From: Allobosea sp. Root483D1
GTDB taxonomy: Bacteria > Pseudomonadota > Alphaproteobacteria > Rhizobiales > Beijerinckiaceae
Assembly: GCF_001429505.1 (NCBI RefSeq)
Contig: NZ_LMJW01000011.1
Span: 158,344 to 222,343 of the forward strand
Direction of reading: 5' to 3'
DNA length: 64,000 nucleotides
Below, piece by piece: positions 58,001 through 64,000 of the stretch (the first letter of the stretch is position 1; each line of letters opens with the position of its first letter). Below the pieces are notes generated by a model. That model was given only the letters and a program-made list of their open reading frames with translations, searched no databases and had not been told where the DNA came from. A program made the position numbers and the translations under genes.

Positions 58001-58965
58001 AATTCGGAACGATGTTGCTCGCTGCCGCCGTCGCGGCGGTGTCCGTCCCCGCCTTCGCCGCCTGGCCGGAGCGCCCGATCACCCTGGTCGTGCCCTGGGC
58101 CGCGGGTGGCGGTACCGATGCGGTCGCCCGCATCCTGGCAGCGGGGCTGGAGAAGGAGCTCGGCAAGCCGGTCAACGTCGTCAACCGCACCGGTGGCGGC
58201 GGCGTGGTCGGCCATACCGAGATGGTCAACGCCAAGCCGGACGGCTACACGATCGGCCTCGCGACGGCAGAGGTCACGACCTATTACTGGTCGAACACTG
58301 CTCCCTTCACCTATGAGAAGCTCACCCCGATCGCGCTGGTGAACTTCGACTCGGCCGCCTTCAACGTCGCCACCAACTCGCCCTGGGCGGACCTGCGCGC
58401 CGCGCTCGACGACATCAAGAAGCAGCCTGTCGGTCACTACAAGCTCTCCGGCATGGCGGCCGGCGCCGCCTATCACCTCGCCTTCGCCGGCCTGCTCCAG
58501 CTCGAGGGCATCAACCCCAAGAGCGTCACGGTCGTGCCGAGCCAGGGCGCTGCTCCCGGCTTCCAGGAACTGGCCTCGGGCGGCGTGCAGATCGTCCCGT
58601 CCTCCCTGCCAGAGGGCAAGCCGATGTTCGACGCCGGCCGCGTCAAGTCGCTGGCGGTGATGTCGAAGGAGAAGATCGGCGCGTTCCCGAGCGTGCCGAC
58701 CGTCAAGGACGCGATCGGCAAGGAGTATGAGGGCGGCACCTGGCGCGGCCTCGCCGCCCCGGCCGGCCTGCCGGCCGATGTCGCCGCCCGCCTCGTCGAG
58801 GCGGCGGAGAAGGTCGCGAACTCCGAGGCCTACAAGTCCTTCCTCGCCGAGCGCGGCTTCGGCTACGCCTTCGCCAAGGGCCCGGCTTTCGGCAGCTTCC
58901 TCGCCACCCAGCACAAGAACAACGGCGAGATCATGGGGGCGCTCGGCCTGCGCCTGCGCCAGTAG
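57997..58965 (+). CDS. tctC: Tripartite tricarboxylate transporter substrate-binding protein (TctC/Bug family)
   Basis: A 322-residue periplasmic receptor with a signal peptide (residues 1-21, ending AFA). The mature start WPERPITLVVPWAAGGGTDAVARILA is the Bug-family hallmark, where the VPWAAGGGTD loop holds the ligand carboxylate. Co-transcribed with its regulator (ATGA overlap) and followed by TctB and TctA. The ligand is some carboxylate and cannot be named from sequence. Confidence 0.94.
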   Translation: MKFGTMLLAAAVAAVSVPAFAAWPERPITLVVPWAAGGGTDAVARILAAGLEKELGKPVNVVNRTGGGGVVGHTEMVNAKPDGYTIGLATAEVTTYYWSNTAPFTYEKLTPIALVNFDSAAFNVATNSPWADLRAALDDIKKQPVGHYKLSGMAAGAAYHLAFAGLLQLEGINPKSVTVVPSQGAAPGFQELASGGVQIVPSSLPEGKPMFDAGRVKSLAVMSKEKIGAFPSVPTVKDAIGKEYEGGTWRGLAAPAGLPADVAARLVEAAEKVANSEAYKSFLAERGFGYAFAKGPAFGSFLATQHKNNGEIMGALGLRLRQ

Positions 58966-59040
58966 TCCTCCGCTCTTCGCAATGACCAGGGCGCGGCGGC
59001 CTTCGCCGCGCCCGCTCCCGTCGCGCACACCGAGCACGCC

Positions 59041-59514
59041 ATGAAGTTCAACGATCTCCTCGGAGGCCTCGTCTTCCTTGCCCTGTCGGGCCTGGTGGCA
59101 GCCGCGTCCTGGAGCCTGCCGAATCCGTCCGAGCAGCCGCTCGGCCCCTCGGCCTTCCCGCTGATCCTGTCCGGCCTGCTGGCGCTCTGCGCGGCGATCC
59201 TCGCGATCAACGGCGCCCGCGCGACGCAGGCCGGCCCGCTGCTTGGCCTTGCCGACTGGGCCCGCAGCGGCAGCGCGCTCGCACGGCTGCTGCTCGTGCC
59301 GGCGGCGGTGATCTTCTACATGCTCTGTGCCGAGACGCTCGGCTTCCTGATCTGCGCGCCGCTGATCCTCATCGTCCTCTTCCTGGCCGGCGGCACCAGG
59401 CCGCTGCAGGCCGTCGGGCTGTCACTCGCGGCCGCGCTCGTCATCCACTCGATCTTCTATCTGGCCCTCGGCGTGCAATTGCCCTGGGGACCGCTCGAAC
59501 CCCTGCGCTGGTAG
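59041..59514 (+). CDS. tctB: Tripartite tricarboxylate transporter small membrane subunit (TctB)
   Basis: A 157-residue inner-membrane protein with four predicted helices (about 7-25, 36-56, 77-97 and 115-150) and a GPSAFPLILSGLLAL segment typical of TctB. It lies 75 bases after tctC and 10 bases before tctA. It pairs with the large subunit to form the ion-coupled importer. Confidence 0.9.
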   Translation: MKFNDLLGGLVFLALSGLVAAASWSLPNPSEQPLGPSAFPLILSGLLALCAAILAINGARATQAGPLLGLADWARSGSALARLLLVPAAVIFYMLCAETLGFLICAPLILIVLFLAGGTRPLQAVGLSLAAALVIHSIFYLALGVQLPWGPLEPLRW

Positions 59515-59524
59515 GATCGCCGCC

Positions 59525-61030
59525 ATGCTCGATGCCTACGTCACCGCGCTGGGGATGGTGCTCGATCCCTATGTACTCTTCGTCATCACCGCCTCGGCGA
59601 TCTACGGCCTCGTCGTCGGCTGCATCCCCGGCCTCTCGGCCACGATGGCGACGGCGCTCCTGGTGCCGCTGACCTTCTTCATGCCGCCGGTGCCGGCGAT
59701 CGCCGCGATCGTCACCACCTCGACCATGGCGATCTTCTCCGGCGACATTCCGGGCTGCCTCTTGCGCATCCCCGGCACGCCGGCCTCTGCCGCCTATGTC
59801 GACGATTCCTACCAGATGACGCTGAAGGGCAAGCCCGAGCTCGCGCTCGGCATCGGCCTCTGGTTCTCGGTGATCGGTGGCCTGTTCGGCACGGCGGTGA
59901 TGATGGTGGCCTCGCCGGCCATCGCCGATTTCGCGCTCGGCTTCGGCTCGGTCGAGTTCTTCTGGATCGTCATGCTCGGCCTCGGCGGCGCCGTCTTCAT
60001 CGGCTCCTCGACGCCGCTGAAGGCCTGCCTCTCGCTCTTGATCGGCCTCTTGATCGCGATGATCGGCATGAACAACCCGGCCGGCCAGCCGCGCTTCACC
60101 TTCGACTCCACCGAGATGCTCGGCGGCGTCTCGCTGATTCCGATGATGGTCGGCATGTTCGCCTGCTCCGAGGTGATGCGGCACATGGTCTCCGATGGCA
60201 GCGCCCCGCATGCCGTGGTCCAGAAGATCGGGCCGATCTTCGCCAATATGTGGCGGCTGACCAAGCAGTATCCCTGGCAGCTGATCCGCGGCAGCGCGCT
60301 CGGCACCATCATCGGCATCCAGCCGGGCAGCGGCGCCGACATGGCCGCCTGGATGTCCTATGCGATGAGCAAGCGCTTCTCGAAGGAACCGGAGAAATTC
60401 GGCACCGGCCATCCGGAAGGGCTGATCGAGGCCGGCGCCTCCAACAACTCCTCGCTGGCCGGCGCCTGGATCCCGGCGCTGGTCTTCGGCATCCCCGGCG
60501 ACTCGATCACCGCGATCGCCATCGGCGTGCTGATGATGAAGAACATGGCGCCGGGGCCGACGATCTTCGTCAACAACCCGGAGAACGTCTATGCGGTCTT
60601 CCTGGTCTTCGTCATCGCCAACCTTTTGATGCTGCCGCTCGGCTGGGCGATCATCAAGGTCGCGACGCGCGTGCTCTCGGTGCCGCGGCGCGTGCTGATG
60701 CCGATCATCCTGCTCTTCGCCATCGTCGGCTCCTACGCGATCAACAATTCGCTGTTCGATGTCGGCGTCATGCTCGCCTTCGGCGCGCTCGCCTTCGTGC
60801 TCGAGGAGAACGACTTTCCGGTGGCGCCGGTGATCCTCGGCGTCGTGCTCGGGCCGCTGCTGGAGGAGTATTTCATCAACTCGATGATCAAGTCCGACGG
60901 CAGGCTGATCGGCCTGGTCGACCGGCCGATCGCCGCCGTTCTCGCCGCGATCACGATCGGCATCATCGGCTGGACCATCCTCGCCTCGCTGAAGAGCGGC
61001 AAGGCGGACAAGCAGCCCGCTCAGGGCTGA
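59525..61030 (+). CDS. tctA: Tripartite tricarboxylate transporter large membrane subunit (TctA)
   Basis: A 501-residue inner-membrane protein with about 12 helices, the VVGCIPGLSATMATALLVPLTFFM segment, and VFGIPGDSITAIAIGVLMMKNM in the second half: the repeated TctA motif around a Gly-Pro-Gly or Ile-Pro-Gly turn. Length is normal for TctA. Completes the TctCBA importer. A long inverted repeat follows 22 bases after the stop. Confidence 0.94.
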   Translation: MLDAYVTALGMVLDPYVLFVITASAIYGLVVGCIPGLSATMATALLVPLTFFMPPVPAIAAIVTTSTMAIFSGDIPGCLLRIPGTPASAAYVDDSYQMTLKGKPELALGIGLWFSVIGGLFGTAVMMVASPAIADFALGFGSVEFFWIVMLGLGGAVFIGSSTPLKACLSLLIGLLIAMIGMNNPAGQPRFTFDSTEMLGGVSLIPMMVGMFACSEVMRHMVSDGSAPHAVVQKIGPIFANMWRLTKQYPWQLIRGSALGTIIGIQPGSGADMAAWMSYAMSKRFSKEPEKFGTGHPEGLIEAGASNNSSLAGAWIPALVFGIPGDSITAIAIGVLMMKNMAPGPTIFVNNPENVYAVFLVFVIANLLMLPLGWAIIKVATRVLSVPRRVLMPIILLFAIVGSYAINNSLFDVGVMLAFGALAFVLEENDFPVAPVILGVVLGPLLEEYFINSMIKSDGRLIGLVDRPIAAVLAAITIGIIGWTILASLKSGKADKQPAQG

Positions 61031-61052
61031 GGCAGTGATCCGAAACCCACAG

Positions 61053-61169
61053 CCCTCATCCTGAGGAGCGCTCCGCAGGAGCGCGTCTCGAAGGATGGTT
61101 CAGGGGGGCTCCGGAGGCGGCTGGAGCATCCTTCGAGACGCAAGCTGCGCTTGCTCCTCAGGATGAGGG
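61053..61169. repeat. Long REP-like inverted repeat
   Basis: CCCTCATCCTGAGGAGC (61053-61069) pairs perfectly with the 17 bases at 61153-61169. An inner pair, CGTCTCGAAGGATG (61084-61097) with its complement at 61127-61140, is also perfect over 14 bases. The spacing suggests a two-part cruciform or stem. Repeats with the words CTCATCCTGAGGAGC and GTCTCGAAGGATG are known to me as interspersed palindromes in Hyphomicrobiales. It follows tctA and could serve as its terminator or 3' stabiliser. Confidence 0.8.
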
Positions 61170-61269
61170 TTGCGGGTCCGAATATGCTTGCCGGATACGA
61201 ACGCCGAAGGTTGTTGCCTCCGAACGTGTAAGCGCTATCATCATCGCGATCCTTGCGAGGCATGAGGGT

Positions 61270-62334
61270 GTGACGTCGTTGAAGACCATTCGCGGCCCGG
61301 GCCTGTTCATCGCCCAGTATCTCGGCGCAGCTCCGCTCTTTTCCGATATCGACGGCGTTTCCGGTTTCGCGGCGCAGAACGGCTTCAAGGCCCTGCAGGT
61401 GCCTGTCCACGACAAGGCGATCATCGACACCGAGCGTCTCGAAGAGAGCGATTACATCGATGATTGGCGCGCGACGATCGAGCGTCACGGCCTGGTGGTC
61501 AGCGATATCGCAGCCCATCGCGCCGGCCAGCTCCTGGCGGTCCATCCGGCCTATGACGGGGTCATGGACGCGTTCGCGCCCGCCGAAGTGCGTGGCGACC
61601 CGGCGGCGCGCCAGCTTTACGCCGAACAGGAATTGCGGCGCGCGATTGCGCTCGCGGCCCGCATCGGCGCAGGCAAGCTTGCGACCTTCTCGGGAAGCCT
61701 GCTCTGGCCGTTCTTCTATCCCTATCCGCCGGCCCCACCTGGCCTGATCGAACGCGGTTTTGCGGCGCTTGCGGCGCGCTGGCGGCCGCTGCTCGACTTC
61801 GCCGACCGTCTCGGCGTCGACATCTGCTTCGAGCTGCATCCGGGGCAGGATTTGCATGACGGCGCGACCTTCGCCGCCTTCCTCGCACAGGTCGACAACC
61901 ATCCTCGCGCCCGGCTGCTCTACGATCCCAGCCATCTCAGGCTGCAGCATCTCGACTATCTCGGCTTCATCGACCGCTGGCACGCCCGCATCGCCGCCTT
62001 CCATGTCAAGGACGCCGAGTTCCGCCCGAGCCCGGATCGCGGCGTCTATGGCGGCTATGGCGACTGGGTCGACCGGCCGGGGCGCTTCCGCAGCCCGGGC
62101 GACGGCGACATCGACTTTTCCGGCATCTTCAGCAGCCTCACCCGCTACGGCTATGACGGCTGGGCCGTGCTCGAATGGGAATGCTGCCTGAAGAATGCCT
62201 TCGACGGCGCCCGCGAAGGCGCGCGCTTCATCGCCGACCACATCATCCACACCACGCAGCGCGATTTCGACGCAGGCATGCGCCGGTCCGCACCGCCTGG
62301 GGAGCTCGACCGCATGCTGGGGCTGAGATCATGA
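61270..62334 (+). CDS. Xylose isomerase-like TIM barrel protein (sugar phosphate isomerase/epimerase)
   Basis: A 354-residue AP endonuclease 2-like barrel. Metal ligands are suggested by CFELHPGQD, LLYDPSHL, FHVKDAEF and VLEWECC, the usual Glu-Asp-His-Glu set of sugar epimerases. Start is GTG at 61270. ATGA overlap with the following dehydrogenase shows they act together. It probably isomerises or epimerises a keto sugar or sugar acid; the substrate is unknown. Confidence 0.88.
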   Translation: MTSLKTIRGPGLFIAQYLGAAPLFSDIDGVSGFAAQNGFKALQVPVHDKAIIDTERLEESDYIDDWRATIERHGLVVSDIAAHRAGQLLAVHPAYDGVMDAFAPAEVRGDPAARQLYAEQELRRAIALAARIGAGKLATFSGSLLWPFFYPYPPAPPGLIERGFAALAARWRPLLDFADRLGVDICFELHPGQDLHDGATFAAFLAQVDNHPRARLLYDPSHLRLQHLDYLGFIDRWHARIAAFHVKDAEFRPSPDRGVYGGYGDWVDRPGRFRSPGDGDIDFSGIFSSLTRYGYDGWAVLEWECCLKNAFDGAREGARFIADHIIHTTQRDFDAGMRRSAPPGELDRMLGLRS

Positions 62335-63521
62335 GCGAAGGCAATCCCGTGCTGGCCGCCCTCGGGCGGCCGATCCGCCTCGGCATCCTCGGCGGCGCTC
62401 CGCCCTCGCTGATCGGTCCGGTCCACCGCATGGCCGCCGCCCTCGACGGCCGCTTCGCCCTCGTTGCCGGCATGATGTCGTCGAAGCCGGAGCGCTCGCG
62501 CCGCGAAGGGCTCGCCATCGGCCTTGCCGAAGAGCGCTGCTACGGCTCGCTCGACGAGTTGCTGGCGCGGGAGAGGGCGCGCGCGGACGGCGTCGAGGCT
62601 CTCGCCATCATCACCCCGAACGACAGCCACACCGCCTATTGCAAGGCTGCCTTCACCGCCGGGCTCGACGTCATGGTCGAGAAGCCGCTGTGCAACGATC
62701 TCGCGGAGGCGCGCGAGCTCGCGGCGCTGGCGCGCGAGAGTGGCGTCGCCGTCGCGCTGACGCACACCTATTCCGGCTATCCGATGCTGCGCGAGATGCG
62801 GGCACGCATCCTCGCCGGAGAGATCGGGGCGGTCCGCCTCGTTCAGATCGACTACCTCGCCGGCGGTAACGCAACATTGGTCGAGGCGACGCCGGAAGGC
62901 GCGGCGCGCTGGCGGCTCAATCCCGAGATCAGCGGCCCCTCGCTCGTCCTCGGCGATATCGGCACGCATGCCCACCACCTCGTCGGCTTCGTCACCGGCG
63001 AGGCGATGGCATCAGTCTCGGCCGAGGTCGGCACGCTGGTGCCTGGCCGCAAGGTCCACGACATCGCGCAGATCCGCTTCCGGCTTGAAGGCGGTGCCCG
63101 CGGGCGGATCGAGGTCAGCAATGCCGCGGCCGGCATGTCGAACGTCTTCACCATCCGGGTCTTCGGCGAGAGCGGCCATCTCGCCTGGAGCCATGGCGCA
63201 CCCAATGAATTGCAGCTGGGTCGGCTCAACGGCGACATCGTCGTGACCGGCGCCGGCCGGCCCGATCTCTCGGCAGCCGCGCGGGATGCGACGAGGCTGT
63301 CCCGTCCAGGCCACCCAGAAGGCCTGATCGAGGCGATCGCCAATCTCTATTGCGGCTTTGCCGATCTCGTCCTGGCGCGGCGCGGCCTGAGGCCCGCCAC
63401 CGCGATGGCCCGCCTGACGCCCTCGATCGACGACGGCGTCGCCGGCCTCGCCTTCGTCATGGCCTGCCTCGAAAGCTCCGCCGCCGGCGGCGCGTCTACT
63501 GCTCTCGCTCCCAGTCATTAG
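62331..63521 (+). CDS. Gfo/Idh/MocA-family oxidoreductase
   Basis: A 396-residue NAD(P)-dependent dehydrogenase-like protein with a Rossmann segment LGILGGAPPSLIGPVHRMAAAL, the EKP motif (VMVEKPLCNDLAEA), and GDIGTHAHHLVGFVTGEAM in the substrate domain. Slightly longer than usual. Start at 62331 overlaps the isomerase-like gene by ATGA. An open frame further upstream is not the real N-terminus. It acts in the same pathway as the isomerase-like protein. Confidence 0.9.
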   Translation: MSEGNPVLAALGRPIRLGILGGAPPSLIGPVHRMAAALDGRFALVAGMMSSKPERSRREGLAIGLAEERCYGSLDELLARERARADGVEALAIITPNDSHTAYCKAAFTAGLDVMVEKPLCNDLAEARELAALARESGVAVALTHTYSGYPMLREMRARILAGEIGAVRLVQIDYLAGGNATLVEATPEGAARWRLNPEISGPSLVLGDIGTHAHHLVGFVTGEAMASVSAEVGTLVPGRKVHDIAQIRFRLEGGARGRIEVSNAAAGMSNVFTIRVFGESGHLAWSHGAPNELQLGRLNGDIVVTGAGRPDLSAAARDATRLSRPGHPEGLIEAIANLYCGFADLVLARRGLRPATAMARLTPSIDDGVAGLAFVMACLESSAAGGASTALAPSH

Positions 63522-63532
63522 CGGATATCGGC

Positions 63533-64000
63533 ATGGCAACGATCGTCATTACGGGTTGCGATACAGGGCTGGGCGTTGAGTTCGCCAGGCAATACGCGGC
63601 CGAGGGCCACAAGGTCTACGCGACCTGCCTTGCTCCCGAAGCCGCGCACGAAACCCGCGCCATCGCCGGCGATGTCGAGGTTATCAAGCTCGACATGACC
63701 GACCACGCCGGCATCGAGGCCTTCGCCACCTCGCTGGGCGGACGCCCGGTCGACATCCTCCTGAACAATGCCGGCATCGGCCGGCCGCATCCGCCCTTCG
63801 GCGAGACGGACTATGCCAACTGGCGGCGCATCCTGGAGACCAACCTGATCGGACCGATGAAGCTCGCCGAGACGCTGGTCGAGAACGTCGCCGCGAGCGA
63901 ACTGAAGATCATGGCCTTCGTCTCCAGCCGCATGGGCTCGATCGCGCTGAACCAGAGCGGCGGCTCCTATGCGTATCGCTCGAGCAAGGCGGGCCTGAAC
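63533..64000 (+). CDS. Short-chain dehydrogenase/reductase (3' end cut by window)
   Basis: The first 156 codons of an SDR. The nucleotide-binding motif is TGCDTGLG (residues 7-14), then LLNNAGIG (about 80), and the catalytic Ser-Tyr-Lys region with VSSRMG and YRSSK (YxxxK) near the cut. Start at ATG 63533, 12 bases after the dehydrogenase stop. Probably the next enzyme of the sugar-acid pathway. Confidence 0.88.
   Translation, partial: MATIVITGCDTGLGVEFARQYAAEGHKVYATCLAPEAAHETRAIAGDVEVIKLDMTDHAGIEAFATSLGGRPVDILLNNAGIGRPHPPFGETDYANWRRILETNLIGPMKLAETLVENVAASELKIMAFVSSRMGSIALNQSGGSYAYRSSKAGLN

Overview
The window is a dense, high-GC stretch of bacterial chromosome with about 61 protein genes and almost no spare DNA. 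Codon use, gene families (many Dpp-type and sugar ABC importers, a TctCBA importer, Tat-exported molybdoenzymes, COG4313-type outer-membrane proteins, DUF1254/DUF1214 proteins) and a long palindromic interspersed repeat point to an alphaproteobacterium of the order Hyphomicrobiales, perhaps near Bosea. No rRNA or other marker is present, so the genus is inference. I saw no tRNA, CRISPR array, intact insertion sequence or phage gene.

Layout. 1-3404: end of a dipeptide/oligopeptide ABC operon (two permeases, a fused double ATPase) with an XRE-cupin regulator. 3414-11453: a second complete Dpp-type operon on the minus strand, ending in an alpha/beta hydrolase and an SDR-like protein, with a divergent RpiR regulator. 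11586-18819: a periplasm-directed molybdenum hydroxylase set (Tat-signal molybdopterin subunit, 2Fe-2S subunit, triheme cytochrome c) and a second lone molybdopterin subunit. 18861-36071: two sugar-related blocks around one GntR/LacI-hybrid regulator. The left block holds a DUF4432 mutarotase-like protein, a cytoplasmic sulfatase, a sugar ABC importer without an ATPase, and a DUF3604 protein. The right block holds an SsuABC-like importer, two Gfo/Idh/MocA dehydrogenases, a double-SIS protein, a glucokinase-family kinase and, on the opposite strand, an RmlD-like reductase. Together they look like a catabolic locus for a sulfated or amino sugar.

36244-55163 is the most unusual part. Sixteen minus-strand genes run in one direction: exported sulfatase, HdeA-like chaperone, MFS/spermidine-synthase-like membrane protein, two tandem DUF1254/DUF1214 proteins, exported HAD phosphatase, formylglycine-generating enzyme, a full MoxR-DUF58-DUF4381-BatA-BatB-BatC-BatD set, then a DUF3302/HlyD pair (YiaW/YiaV type). 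A perfect palindrome, GTAACNGTTAC, lies 60-100 bases upstream of the sulfatase, of moxR and of the DUF3302 gene. A fourth copy lies between a small minus-strand gene and a COG4313 outer-membrane protein gene. This suggests one regulator controls an envelope-located sulfatase/Bat system that I cannot match to any described pathway.

55250-64000: a small DNA-binding-like protein with an IS3-OrfA-like coiled tail, then a sugar-acid catabolic locus (DapA-family aldolase, FadR-type regulator, TctCBA importer, a sugar isomerase-like TIM barrel, a Gfo/Idh dehydrogenase and the start of an SDR). The isomerase block is separated from the importer by a long inverted repeat. Many adjacent genes overlap by ATGA or GTGA, so most blocks are tight operons.
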